Source: PFJX01 sp964466195 (GTDB lineage Bacteria > Pseudomonadota > Gammaproteobacteria > Burkholderiales > Thiobacillaceae). From it: a stretch of 64,000 nt of DNA. This document shows positions 51,838-62,410 of the stretch, one piece after another. Both the position numbers and the translations under genes were made by a program. The stretch's first letter is position 1. Each line of letters opens with the position of its first letter. Location of the stretch: contig CAYXMQ010000001.1 in NCBI GenBank assembly GCA_964466195.1, positions 62,001 to 126,000 on the forward strand, given 5' to 3'. The notes under the pieces were generated by a model. That model was not told where the DNA came from. It did no database searches and saw nothing but the letters and a program-made list of their open reading frames with translations.

Positions 51838-53415
51838 TCACTGCAAGGCCCACTCCAATAGTGCCGCCTGCGCCTTGGCCCCAGCGACTGCATTGGCATG
51901 ATTGATCATCATAACCAGGATGCGCCGATGACCTTGCGGACCCAACAAATAACCCGCCTGATTCCGCGCGCCATTCAGACTGCCGCTTTTCAGCCAAGCA
52001 CGCCCTGCTGCGGGCGTTCCGTTCATACGCCCTTTTTGAGTACCTTCCAGACCGACGGCCGGCAAGCTGGCGGCAAACTCGTAATAGGCTGGACGGGCTG
52101 CGGCATAGTCCAGCAAACGCGCCAGTGCAGACGCAGAAATCCGCTCGACACGAGATAGGCCGGAACCGTTCTCCAACACCAGCTCGGGAATATCGAAGCC
52201 GCGATCCGTTAGCCAGGCGCGCAGCGCACGCTGGCCTTTTTCCCAGTTCGCAGGCGCCTCATAGCGGATCGCACCCAAATTGAGGAACAACATTTTGGCC
52301 ATCACGTTGTTGCTGTATTTGTTGATATCGCGCACCAGTTGCGCCAGGGGCGGCGATTCGAATTCGAGCAGCAGACGCGGGTATGACTGGGCGAAGCCCG
52401 CTTCGGCAGGACTGGTGACGACCTTGCCGGCATGCAGTCCGCCCATCCCCTTCCAGAGCGAACTGAAGGCCGCTGCAACGCTGGCTTCCGGGCTAAGCAG
52501 ATTGAGCGGCAGACTCTGATCGCCGCACGCGCTCGGGTATGCGCCGCTCAGCACCAAGCTGCCGTTCTCGATTTGCGTGGTCAGCTTTTCACGCCAACCA
52601 TTGCAGGGCGCGTCCGAAATCTGCAAGCGGTTGACCACGCCCGGCAGCGCTTTAGTCGGTTCCAATTCCAGCCTGACGCTGACTTCGTTCGCCCCGCCTG
52701 GCGGCGCCGGCGACAGGCGCAGATTGCTGGTGTTGAAATTGACCAGCAGCGGGTACGGGCTGGCGTTGTAGGGCCGCAGCGGCGCCTGGTCGAATGCGGC
52801 CGGATCGATCGGGTCGAGTTGGTAATAACACGTGTCCAGCAGGACATCACCGCGAATATCGCGTACGCCGCGCTCACGTACTTCGCGCAGCAACAGCCAG
52901 AAACGCTCCAGCGTCAGCGCCGGATCGCCGCCGCCCTGAAAAATCAGATTACCTTGCAGGACGCCGTCAAGCAGCGGACCATCGACAAACACCCGCGTCT
53001 TGAAGGTATGGCTCGGGCCCAGACTATCCAGCGCCACCAGCGTTGTGACCAGCTTCATCACCGAGGCGGGATTCATGGCTTGATTTTCGCCGTGGGCCAG
53101 CAGCGGCACAGGATTGCCGACATCCTGGACCAGGATGCCGACATGGCTATCCGGGATGCCTGCTTGCTTCAGGGCCTCCGCTACCGTAGCGGGCAGTTCG
53201 GCATGGACAGCGCCGGGCAACAGTGCCAGCCAGGCAGAGAAGAAAACAAAGCGGCTTACGCTGCACGAACGGCGGGTGCAGGCAACAAGCCGTGAATTCT
53301 TCGCCGCCGCGGCGACACGAAGGATTCGTCGTATCCGTAAGGCGGATTCACCATCTGCCGGCCGCAGATCGCCGTGTGCCGGCCGCACTACCCTCGCTCG
53401 CTGCGCAAGATTCAC
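51838..53415 (-). CDS. dacB: D-alanyl-D-alanine carboxypeptidase/endopeptidase (PBP4, DacB)
   Basis: A serine-type PBP4. The three motifs are SVMK in NPASVMK, SNN in KYSNNV and KSG in WLKSGSLNG. A hydrophobic signal segment (FVFFSAWLALLPGAVHA) is followed by the mature protein. Periplasmic; trims peptidoglycan cross-links. GTG 53415 overlaps the upstream epimerase stop (GTGA), which gives an unusual ~55-residue Arg-rich leader before the signal; GTG 53388 also lies upstream, and no in-frame start exists close to the signal segment. See findings. Confidence 0.85.
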   Translation of the reverse strand: MNLAQRARVVRPAHGDLRPADGESALRIRRILRVAAAAKNSRLVACTRRSCSVSRFVFFSAWLALLPGAVHAELPATVAEALKQAGIPDSHVGILVQDVGNPVPLLAHGENQAMNPASVMKLVTTLVALDSLGPSHTFKTRVFVDGPLLDGVLQGNLIFQGGGDPALTLERFWLLLREVRERGVRDIRGDVLLDTCYYQLDPIDPAAFDQAPLRPYNASPYPLLVNFNTSNLRLSPAPPGGANEVSVRLELEPTKALPGVVNRLQISDAPCNGWREKLTTQIENGSLVLSGAYPSACGDQSLPLNLLSPEASVAAAFSSLWKGMGGLHAGKVVTSPAEAGFAQSYPRLLLEFESPPLAQLVRDINKYSNNVMAKMLFLNLGAIRYEAPANWEKGQRALRAWLTDRGFDIPELVLENGSGLSRVERISASALARLLDYAAARPAYYEFAASLPAVGLEGTQKGRMNGTPAAGRAWLKSGSLNGARNQAGYLLGPQGHRRILVMMINHANAVAGAKAQAALLEWALQ

Positions 53416-54443
53416 CGCGTCAAATCGCTCACATACCAGTCCATCGCTTCGACTAGCCCTTCCAGAATGCGATGGCTCGGCTCATAGCCCAACAATGTGC
53501 GCGCCTTCGAGATATCAGCCAGAGAATGGCGCACATCGCCGGCGCGGAAATCGCGATAGCTGGGTTTGAAGTCTTTCAGATGCGGGAAGCGCGGCGCCAA
53601 CGCGACACGAATGGCCTCGAACAGGTCATTCAGTGTGGTGCGATCGCCCACGGCGACGTTGTAAACCTGATTCGCGGCATCCGGATGCTGCGCTGTGGCG
53701 GCCAGCAGATTGGCCTGCACGGTATTGGCGATGTAACAGAAATCGCGACTGGTCTCGCCATCGCCATTGATGAATACCGGCTCGTTGTGAATCATCGCCG
53801 ACGTCCACTTCGGTACCACGGCGGCATACGCGCCTTCGGGATCCTGATGCGCGCCGAAGATGTTGAAGTACCTCAGACCGATGCATTTGAAGCCATAGGC
53901 ACGAGCGAACACGTCGGCGTATTGCTCATTGACCAGCTTGGTTACCGCGTAAGGCGATAACGGCTTGCCGATCACGTCTTCGACCTTGGGCAGGCCGGGG
54001 TGGTCGCCGTAGGTGGAGCTCGAGGCGGCGTAGACGAAACGCGTCACTTTGGCATCGCGCGCCGCTACCAGCATGTTGAGGAAGCCGTCGATGTTGGCGC
54101 CGTTGGTGGTAATCGGGTCCTCCAGGGAACGTGGCACCGATCCCAGTGCCGCCTGATGCAATACGTAATCGATCCCTTCGCAGGCCTGGTGGCAATCCAT
54201 CTGGACGCGAATATCGCCCTCGATGAAACGGAAACGCGCCCATTGTTCCGGACTCACCGCCTCCTTGATTTGATGCAGGTTGTGGCGATGGCCAGTGGCA
54301 AAGTTATCGAGCCCGACCACGTTCTGGTCCAGCTTGAGCAACTGCTCCAGCAAATTGCAGCCGATGAAGCCGGCAACCCCCGTAATCAACCAGGACTTGG
54401 GTTGATTCGGAAGCTGGGCAAGGAGGTCGGAATAGGCAGTCAT
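53412..54443 (-). CDS. tviC: UDP-GlcNAc/GlcNAcA C4-epimerase (TviC/WbpP type)
   Basis: A 343-aa extended SDR. NAD motif TGVAGFIG at 21-28, SSSTYGD in the active site, and the Y-x3-K pair (SPYAVTK) near 165. It interconverts UDP-GlcNAc(A) and UDP-GalNAc(A) for polysaccharide or O-antigen synthesis. Together with tviB upstream it makes UDP-GalNAcA. No glycosyltransferase or polymerase gene is adjacent. Confidence 0.88.
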   Translation of the reverse strand: MTAYSDLLAQLPNQPKSWLITGVAGFIGCNLLEQLLKLDQNVVGLDNFATGHRHNLHQIKEAVSPEQWARFRFIEGDIRVQMDCHQACEGIDYVLHQAALGSVPRSLEDPITTNGANIDGFLNMLVAARDAKVTRFVYAASSSTYGDHPGLPKVEDVIGKPLSPYAVTKLVNEQYADVFARAYGFKCIGLRYFNIFGAHQDPEGAYAAVVPKWTSAMIHNEPVFINGDGETSRDFCYIANTVQANLLAATAQHPDAANQVYNVAVGDRTTLNDLFEAIRVALAPRFPHLKDFKPSYRDFRAGDVRHSLADISKARTLLGYEPSHRILEGLVEAMDWYVSDLTR

Positions 54444-54509
54444 GGGGGCATGTTGCAGTTGATGTTGGAAAACCGCCCTTCCAAAAATGCGGAACGGCGG
54501 CAGGGCAGA

Positions 54510-55793
<1,284 letters not shown>

Positions 55794-55914
55794 GATTTCT
55801 CCCAAAAGGAACAAAAATTAAACATCAGGCGGGGGCATTCTACCCAAGCAAGAACTTGCCTGTAGCATCACGCTACCTCGCCGCGATAACGGCAACCGCT
55901 TCTGGAGTCCCACT

Positions 55915-56769
55915 ATGTTCAAAAAACCTGCCGCCTGGCTGCTATCGGCATGGATCGGCTTTTCATTTAGCGCTTATCTGCCGCTCGCGCAGGCCGATGT
56001 CAGTGACATCCTGCCGCGCATCAAAGCGTCTGTCGTCGGCGTGGGCACCTTTCACCCCCTGCGCAGCCCGCGCATCAGCCTGATGGGGACCGGCTTTGCC
56101 GTCGCGGATGGCCGGCATGTCGTCTCCAATGCGCATGTCACACCGGCGCTGATGGAAGAGGAGAAAGGCGAAACGATCGCCATTTTCCTGCGCACGCCGG
56201 ACGGCATAGTCGTCCGCAAAGCGGTCAAAGCCGCCCGCGATGCGGAGCATGACCTGCTGTTGCTCAAGTTCGAAGGCGCTGCACTGCCGCCATTGCTGTT
56301 GGACAATGCCAATCAGGCGCGCGAAGGGCAACTGTATTACTTCACCGGCTTTCCCATCGGCGCTGCACTCGGTCTCTATCCGGCCACGCATCGCGCCGGC
56401 CTGGCAGCCATCGCCCCCGTATTCAGCCCGCCGGCAAGCGCCCGCGGCCTCACCGCCAAACTGATCAAGCGCGCCGACAATCCCTTCCTGATGTTCCAGC
56501 TTGACGCCACGGCGTACCCGGGCAACAGCGGCAGCCCGTTGTATGACGGCCAGACCGGTACAGTAATCGGAGTAATCAATTCGGTTTTTGTCAAAGGCGC
56601 GAAGGAAAACGCGTTACGCGATCCCAGCGGCATTACCTATGCCATACCGGCCCAATATATCCGAGCGCTGCTGGACGAGGCCGGGCTTGGGGTCGTCAAT
56701 CCAACGACGAGTAAACGCGGCGCGGCGCAGGAAGGGATAGATATCGCCGCCGAACGTGCTGTGAAATGA
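55915..56769 (+). CDS. Secreted trypsin-like serine protease
   Basis: A 284-aa S1-type protease with N-terminal signal peptide (KKPAAWLLSAWIGFSFSAYLPLAQA). Triad: H near 74 (VVSNAHV), D near 113 (AEHDLLLLKF) and S near 206 (PGNSGSPL). No PDZ domain. Probably periplasmic. Its partner downstream is a YgfX-like membrane protein. Confidence 0.88.
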   Translation: MFKKPAAWLLSAWIGFSFSAYLPLAQADVSDILPRIKASVVGVGTFHPLRSPRISLMGTGFAVADGRHVVSNAHVTPALMEEEKGETIAIFLRTPDGIVVRKAVKAARDAEHDLLLLKFEGAALPPLLLDNANQAREGQLYYFTGFPIGAALGLYPATHRAGLAAIAPVFSPPASARGLTAKLIKRADNPFLMFQLDATAYPGNSGSPLYDGQTGTVIGVINSVFVKGAKENALRDPSGITYAIPAQYIRALLDEAGLGVVNPTTSKRGAAQEGIDIAAERAVK

Positions 56770-56778
56770 AATGAGCCC

Positions 56779-57207
56779 ATGTTTCCGTCGCCTCTGGTCG
56801 TGACGATCGGCAGTTCGCTGCAATTGCGCATTTTGCTTGCAGCTGCCCACGCGGCAAGCGCGCTGGCGATTTTTCTGGCCGCACTGCCTGTGCTGATGCA
56901 ATGGACCGGGGCGGTGCTGCTGGTTTTCAGCCTGGTTTATTACTGCAGGCCGGCGCAAAGCGTGCGTCTACGCGGCAATCACGAAGGCAAACTCGAAATC
57001 TGGCATGGCACGCATTGGCAAGAGGCGCATCTTGTCGGCTCCAGCAACGTCCTGGCGAACTGCGCGGTCTTGCACCTTGCCGTCGAAAATCGAAAGCGCT
57101 ATCTGATCGTTCTGCCCGATAGTCTGCCGACGGAAGATTTTCGACGGCTTCGAGTCTGGTTGCGCTGGCGGGGCAGCAAACCCGACTCAGCAGAGAGCGT
57201 GGCCTAA
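56779..57207 (+). CDS. YgfX-like two-TM membrane protein
   Basis: A 142-aa protein with two hydrophobic segments (residues ~17-35 and ~38-58) followed by a soluble domain ending FRRLRVWLRWRG. This is the layout of YgfX/CptA-family proteins. It follows the protease gene by 9 nt. Its stop overlaps that of the convergent gene by 3 nt. Confidence 0.65.
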   Translation: MFPSPLVVTIGSSLQLRILLAAAHAASALAIFLAALPVLMQWTGAVLLVFSLVYYCRPAQSVRLRGNHEGKLEIWHGTHWQEAHLVGSSNVLANCAVLHLAVENRKRYLIVLPDSLPTEDFRRLRVWLRWRGSKPDSAESVA

Positions 57208-57938
57208 TACCGGTAGTTCGGGCTGATCATCAGCCAAGGATTGGCCTTGGCTTCCCGCGACGGCATCTGCAACCACACATCGGGCTGTTTGTCGGTTCCA
57301 GTCGAGACTTCTGTCGCGGCCGTCGTCTTTTCGTGCGCAGCGGTGCTGAAGCCCCAGCGACGCCACTTCTCGCCATCGGCCATCCGATTGAACACCCCCT
57401 GATAAAAACCCGGATCCGCCCCGGCGGCCATCCAACGAAAATAAATCTGTGGATCGGCGAATTCCGCCCAGTTGCGCGCCGTGCCCGGATCCGCCATTCT
57501 TCCCAGCGTGTTGGTGTACGTCCCCGGCGCTACTGCAACCGTCGCGAGCGCAGTCATGAAGCGCGGCTCAGTAACGGCATCCAGCCATTCCTGAAAAAAT
57601 TCAGGATGCTTCGCCGCCAAGCCATTCTTGCTTGGGTCCAGCATACGCGCCAGCCAGGCTTCCGGGCTGGCAGGGACGCCGGCCGGCTGGGCAACCCCGC
57701 CGTTGGCGGTACTCGACCGAATCGAATCCGGCGTGGTCAGCCGCTCAACGATGCGGCCATCTGCACGCACGACAACCTGAACGCTTCGTTTGGCCGATTT
57801 GCGTGCATCAAGCGGCGCTTTCACTTCGCTGGCCGGCTCGATAGTGGAGTCCGCCTCTGTTCGAAAAACCGAGCAACAGAGCAGGCCTCCCAATGCAATC
57901 AGCTTACGAAATTTCATCATCAAAGCCTTGTTAATCAA
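57204..57938 (-). CDS. Secreted D-P-x-x-Y repeat protein, unknown function
   Basis: A 244-aa protein; the mature part after a short hydrophobic N-terminus has four or five degenerate repeats such as FADPQIYFRWMAA and GADPGFYQGVFNRMA, i.e. a D-P-x-x-Y/F-x-x-W pattern with a period of about 18-22. The neighbour at 58042-58692 has the same kind of repeat with more Met. No enzymatic motif. Probably periplasmic or outer-membrane-associated. ATG 57938 or a nearby downstream ATG (57917) could be the start. Confidence 0.65.
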   Translation of the reverse strand: MINKALMMKFRKLIALGGLLCCSVFRTEADSTIEPASEVKAPLDARKSAKRSVQVVVRADGRIVERLTTPDSIRSSTANGGVAQPAGVPASPEAWLARMLDPSKNGLAAKHPEFFQEWLDAVTEPRFMTALATVAVAPGTYTNTLGRMADPGTARNWAEFADPQIYFRWMAAGADPGFYQGVFNRMADGEKWRRWGFSTAAHEKTTAATEVSTGTDKQPDVWLQMPSREAKANPWLMISPNYRY

Positions 57939-57994
57939 ATGGATATCATAATATTAGAAATATCTTAACATGCCTTCCGGGCACAAAACAAAAA

Positions 57995-58018
57995 GGGCGG
58001 AACCGCAAGGTTCCGCCC
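57995..58018 (-). terminator. rho-independent terminator of the Met-rich repeat gene
   Basis: GGGCGGAACC pairs with GGTTCCGCCC around GCAA; A run on the left gives the T tail on the - strand. Confidence 0.93.
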
Positions 58019-58041
58019 TTTTTACGTCGCAGCGAAGCCGA

Positions 58042-58692
58042 TTACTTGGCGGCAGGCACGGGGATGAAGCCAGCGAACGGGTTGGCCATGTTGCCGTAGG
58101 CGGCCGGATTCATGAACTGACCGAAAGCGCCGTAGGTCGCGGGGTTGGCAGCAGCGCCGGCCCATTGGGTGTACAGATTGGGGTTCAGCGGAGCCATCAT
58201 CAGATTCATGTTGGCGGGAGCCAAAGGAGCCATCGCCCAGTTGGTGTACATGCTGGGGTTCATCGGCGCCATCATCATCTGCAGGACGCGGGGATCCAGG
58301 GGAGCCGACAACATCTTGGTGTACATGTTGGGGTTCAGCATGGGGGTGATGGCAGCCGTGTAGAAATTCGGGTCCATGGAAGCGGCCAGCCACTTGGTGT
58401 ACATGTTGGGATCGAGCAAGCCGGCGTAGGCTTTCAGGATGTCAGGAGACATGCCGGCCTGGGCCATCTTGGTCATGGTGGCGGGATCCATCAGCTTCTG
58501 CATCACGATGATGGCGGTAGCCGGGTCCATCATATTGACCATGGCGCCAAGAGCGGCCTTGGGGTCTTTGGCAATATCAACAACCTTGGCCGGATCCAGC
58601 ATCTGGGCGGCGGTGGATTCCGGGGTGGCGACGCCTTGAGCAAAAGCGGACTGGGCAATCAAAGCCAGAAACAGGGCGGAAAACTTTTTCAT
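58042..58692 (-). CDS. Secreted Met/Pro-rich repeat protein, unknown function
   Basis: A 216-aa protein with signal peptide MKKFSALFLALIAQSAFAQG. From about residue 75 on, it has repeats of the type L-D-P-N-M-Y-T-K-W/M with spacer A-x2 (e.g. LLDPNMYTKWLAAS, MLNPNMYTKMLSAP, MNPSMYTNWAMAP), period ~22 with half-repeats of 11. Very rich in Met, Pro, Asn. I know no family name. A metal-binding (Cu/Ag) or structural role could be imagined; there is no direct evidence. Confidence 0.75.
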   Translation of the reverse strand: MKKFSALFLALIAQSAFAQGVATPESTAAQMLDPAKVVDIAKDPKAALGAMVNMMDPATAIIVMQKLMDPATMTKMAQAGMSPDILKAYAGLLDPNMYTKWLAASMDPNFYTAAITPMLNPNMYTKMLSAPLDPRVLQMMMAPMNPSMYTNWAMAPLAPANMNLMMAPLNPNLYTQWAGAAANPATYGAFGQFMNPAAYGNMANPFAGFIPVPAAK

Positions 58693-58836
58693 GTCTGTTA
58701 CTCCTAGATGTTTGAAAAGAAAGGAAGAAATCTGAACTACGCAGCGGAGTATAGAGGCGAATATTAGAACATTCGATTGCGCTAAGACTTCGTCAAAAGT
58801 GCTGCATATCACACGTTGCAATAGTGCAACAAGCGT

Positions 58837-59544
58837 TCAGTCACCCAAATACGCGGCCCGAACCTGAGGATCTCGCGCCAGTTCCTGCGCCGGGCCGGAC
58901 AAGGTGATGGCGCCGCTTTCCATGACGTAGGCGCGATGGCTGACCTGCAATGCCAGATTGGCGTTTTGCTCAACCAGCAGGATGGTAACGCCCTCGCTGG
59001 CGATCGCCGCGATCGTTTCGTAAATCTTCACCACCATCAATGGCGCCAACCCCATGCTCGGCTCATCCAGCAGCAACAGGCGCGGCCGTCCCATCAAGGC
59101 GCGCGCAATAGCCAGCATCTGCTGCTCGCCGCCGGAAAGCGTGCCGGCAAGCTGTTTGCTGCGCTCGGCCAGACGCGGAAACAGCGCATAGGCGCGAGCG
59201 GCATCTGCCCGTACACCGGCACGGTCCTTGCGCAGGTAAGCGCCCATGTCAAGATTCTCGGCCACGGTCAGACGCCCGAATATCCCCCGCCCTTCCGGCA
59301 CCAGCGCCATGCCGCGCGCCGCGATGGCGTGAGTCGGCAATTTATGTAAACGCTCGCCGGCGAACTGCACTTCCCCCTGTGGCTTGACCAGGCCCGTGAG
59401 GCCTTTCAGAGTGCTGCTCTTGCCGGCGCCATTGGCGCCGATCAGACAGACCAGCTCGCCCTGCGCCACATCGAAATCAATGCCGCGCACGGCCTGGATT
59501 CCGCCGTAAGCGACCTTAAGACCGCGTACTTGCAGCAAACTCAT
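58837..59544 (-). CDS. livF: Branched-chain amino acid ABC transporter ATP-binding protein LivF
   Basis: A 235-aa ABC ATPase: GANGAGKSS Walker A near 36-44, LSGGEQQML signature near 137, LLLDEPSMGL Walker B. ATG 59544 overlaps the livG stop (ATGA). Last gene of the liv operon. Confidence 0.93.
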   Translation of the reverse strand: MSLLQVRGLKVAYGGIQAVRGIDFDVAQGELVCLIGANGAGKSSTLKGLTGLVKPQGEVQFAGERLHKLPTHAIAARGMALVPEGRGIFGRLTVAENLDMGAYLRKDRAGVRADAARAYALFPRLAERSKQLAGTLSGGEQQMLAIARALMGRPRLLLLDEPSMGLAPLMVVKIYETIAAIASEGVTILLVEQNANLALQVSHRAYVMESGAITLSGPAQELARDPQVRAAYLGD

Positions 59545-60329
59545 ATCGCAGCCGCTTCCGGAGGTGCGGCGCCCAAGTAGGCTGCAATGACTGCCGCGTC
59601 CTGTTGCACGCTGGCAGTATCGCCCTCGGCGATCTTGCGGCCGTAATCGAGCACCGCAACGCGATCGCACAACCCCATGACCAGTTTCACGTCATGTTCG
59701 ATCAGCAGCAGGGTCAAGCCGCCCGCCCGCAAACGGAGAAAAAGCTCGCTCATTTGCCGCCGCTCGCTGGGATTCATGCCCGCCACCGGCTCGTCCAGCG
59801 CCAGTAATTTCGGCTCGGTCGCCAACGCACGCGCGATCTCCAGGCGGCGCTGATCGCCATAGGCCAGGTGTCCGGCCAGCGTACGGCCTTTGTTATGCAG
59901 ACCGACGTAGTCCATCAGGTGGCGCGCCTTGTCGCGAATATCGGCTTCTTCGGCGCGCGTGCGGCGACACCGCAGCACCGCACCGAACAGGCCGGCCCGG
60001 CTACGCGCATGTCGGCCAACCATGACGTTTTCCAACGCAGTCATGTTTGCGAATAGCCGAATATTCTGAAAGGTCCGGGCGAAGCCCTGTTTGACGATCT
60101 GGTGCGGACTCAAGCCTTGCAGCGGCGCGCCGGCCAGCAACACCTGGCCCGAAGTCAGGCTGTACAGGCCGGTCATGCAATTGAACAACGTCGTCTTGCC
60201 GGCGCCGTTGGGGCCGATCAGGCCGTAAATCTCGCCCGCTCGCACGTCCAGAGAAACCGCTTCCAGCGCGGCAAGGCCGCCGAAGCGCTTGGTTACGCCG
60301 GATACCTGCAGCAAAGAGGTCAAATTCAT
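59541..60329 (-). CDS. livG: Branched-chain amino acid ABC transporter ATP-binding protein LivG
   Basis: A 262-aa ABC ATPase: GPNGAGKTT Walker A near 39-47, a YGDQRRLEIA signature (G-D-Q instead of GG-Q), LLALDEPVAGMNPSE Walker B with the LivG-type extension. Coupled to livM and livF by ATGA overlaps. Confidence 0.94.
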   Translation of the reverse strand: MNLTSLLQVSGVTKRFGGLAALEAVSLDVRAGEIYGLIGPNGAGKTTLFNCMTGLYSLTSGQVLLAGAPLQGLSPHQIVKQGFARTFQNIRLFANMTALENVMVGRHARSRAGLFGAVLRCRRTRAEEADIRDKARHLMDYVGLHNKGRTLAGHLAYGDQRRLEIARALATEPKLLALDEPVAGMNPSERRQMSELFLRLRAGGLTLLLIEHDVKLVMGLCDRVAVLDYGRKIAEGDTASVQQDAAVIAAYLGAAPPEAAAI

Positions 60330-61441
60330 GCCTTGGCGTCGTAGAGACTGGCCTGTTCCTGCGCGGCGACGCCATCCTCGGCGGCAAACTCACGTTTGCG
60401 CTGGCGTGACGGCAACAAACCGGCCGGGCGGTAAAGCATCATCGCGACCAGTGCGACGCCGAACAGCAGCATGCGCAGATCGGCCGGATCGACCACGACA
60501 TGGCCCAAGGTGGCACGCTGCAAGTCGCCCAGATAGCGCAAAGCCTCGGGAATCACGGTCAGCAGCACCGCGCCGAGAATCACACCGGGAATATTGCCCA
60601 TGCCGCCGAGCACGATCATGCACAGCACCAGGATGGATTCCCACAGATTGAAACTCTCCGGGCTGATGAACCCCTGAAACGCCGCGAACAGGCCGCCGGC
60701 CAGACCGCCGAAGGTGGCGCCCATCGCGAACGCCAGCAGCTTCAGATTGCGCGTGTTGATGCCCATTGCGGCCGCCGCCACCTCGTCCTCGCGAATCGCC
60801 GCCCAGGCGCGGCCGATGCGCGAATCCTGCAAACGCAGCGCGACGAAAATGGCGAGCAGTGTGAACGCCAGAAACAGGTAGTAATAAAAATAGGTCGGCG
60901 GCAACGTCATGCCAAACACATGCAGCGGCTTGCCGAAGGAGAAACCGGCCACGCTGACCGGATCGAGCAGATTCATGCCCTGCGGGCCGTTGGTCAGGTT
61001 GAACGGCGCGTTCAGATTGTTCATGAAAATCCGGATGATCTCGCCGAAACCGAGCGTGACAATGGCCAGATAGTCGCCGCGCAGACGCAGCGTGGGCGAG
61101 CCCAGCAGCACGCCGAACAGGCCCGCCAGCATCGCGCCGATCGGCAGTACCAGCCAGAACGGCAGATGCAGGCCGAAATGCGGGCTGGCCAGCCAGGCAT
61201 AGAGATAGGCGCCGATGGCATAGAAGGCGATGTAACCGAGATCGAGCAGCCCGGCATAACCGACCACGATGTTCAGGCCGATCGCCAGCAAGACGTAAAG
61301 CAGCACGAAATCCAGCACCCGCACCCAGGAATTGCCCAGGCCGAAACCCATCAGGAAAGGCAGTGCGGCAAGCAGGATCGCCAGCAGCACGGCGGCCAGA
61401 CGCGGCCGCTTGCGCAACGGCGCCAGCGCGCGATCAATCAC
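60326..61441 (-). CDS. livM: Branched-chain amino acid ABC transporter permease LivM
   Basis: A 371-aa permease with ~9-10 membrane segments. Signature stretches: GLNIVVGYAGLLDLGYIAFYAIGAY near 70-95 and DYLAIVTLGFGEIIRI. GTG 61441 overlaps the livH stop by 8 nt, so this start is preferred over the longer upstream frame. The C-terminal cytoplasmic tail is charged. Confidence 0.92.
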   Translation of the reverse strand: MIDRALAPLRKRPRLAAVLLAILLAALPFLMGFGLGNSWVRVLDFVLLYVLLAIGLNIVVGYAGLLDLGYIAFYAIGAYLYAWLASPHFGLHLPFWLVLPIGAMLAGLFGVLLGSPTLRLRGDYLAIVTLGFGEIIRIFMNNLNAPFNLTNGPQGMNLLDPVSVAGFSFGKPLHVFGMTLPPTYFYYYLFLAFTLLAIFVALRLQDSRIGRAWAAIREDEVAAAAMGINTRNLKLLAFAMGATFGGLAGGLFAAFQGFISPESFNLWESILVLCMIVLGGMGNIPGVILGAVLLTVIPEALRYLGDLQRATLGHVVVDPADLRMLLFGVALVAMMLYRPAGLLPSRQRKREFAAEDGVAAQEQASLYDAKA

Positions 61442-62363
61442 GGTTGGCCACCCGTTCGCCAAGCAGGCCGGAAGGCCGGAACACCAGCACCAGGATGAGC
61501 ACGAAGAAAGCGAACACATCCTGATAGTGGCTGCCGAGGAAACCGCCGGTGATATCACCGATGTAGCCGGCGCCAAGCGCCTCGATCACGCCCAGCAGCA
61601 AGCCGCCCAGCATCGCCCCGGCAATGTTGCCGATGCCGCCCAGCACCGCTGCGGAGAAGGCCTTCAGGCCCAGCATGAACCCCATGTAGTAATGCGCCAA
61701 GCCGTAGTAGGCGCTGACCATGACGCCGGCAATGGCGGCAATCGCGGCGCCGATGATGAACGTGGCGGAAATCACCCGATCCACATTCACCCCCATCAGT
61801 TCGGCGACTTCCTTCGATTGCGCGGTGGCGCGCATGGCCCTGCCCAGCCTGGTACGTTCGACCAGCAACCAGAGTCCGGCCATGATCGACAAGGCCAAGA
61901 CCACGATGACGATCTGCAGCAGGCTGATATGCGCGCCGAGGAACTCGAACTTAGTCGTCGGCAGCAAAGGCGGGAAGGAAACATACTGGCGGCCCCAGAT
62001 CAGCATCGCCAGGTTTTGCAGAATGATCGAAACGCCGATGGCGGTAATCAAAGGCGCTAGGCGCGGTGCTTTTCGCAGCGGGCGATAAGCGACCTTTTCA
62101 ATGCCGAAGGCCAGCAGCATACAGGCCGGAATCGCCACCAGAATGCCGCCCAGCACGACCAGGATGCCGGGAAGACCGGGGGCGTAGCCGACCAGCAGGC
62201 CGATCACCGTCAACGCCACCATCGCACCGATCATGGTCACCTCGCCATGGGCGAAGTTGATCAGCTCCAGGATGCCGTAGACCATGGTGTAGCCCAGCGC
62301 GACCAGCGCATAGATGCTGCCCAGGACCAGACCATTGACCAACTGTTGGAGAAAGATATCCAT
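61434..62363 (-). CDS. livH: Branched-chain amino acid ABC transporter permease LivH
   Basis: A 309-aa permease with about eight membrane segments. YALVALGYTMVYGILELINFAHGE is the LivH family signature. ATG 62363 (the second codon run MDIFLQQ) is preferred over a TTG two codons upstream. It lies 48 nt after the livJ stop. Confidence 0.93.
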   Translation of the reverse strand: MDIFLQQLVNGLVLGSIYALVALGYTMVYGILELINFAHGEVTMIGAMVALTVIGLLVGYAPGLPGILVVLGGILVAIPACMLLAFGIEKVAYRPLRKAPRLAPLITAIGVSIILQNLAMLIWGRQYVSFPPLLPTTKFEFLGAHISLLQIVIVVLALSIMAGLWLLVERTRLGRAMRATAQSKEVAELMGVNVDRVISATFIIGAAIAAIAGVMVSAYYGLAHYYMGFMLGLKAFSAAVLGGIGNIAGAMLGGLLLGVIEALGAGYIGDITGGFLGSHYQDVFAFFVLILVLVFRPSGLLGERVANRD

Positions 62364-62410
62364 ACGCAATGAAAGCCAGCCGTCGTTCCCGCGCGAGCGG
62401 GAATGACGAA

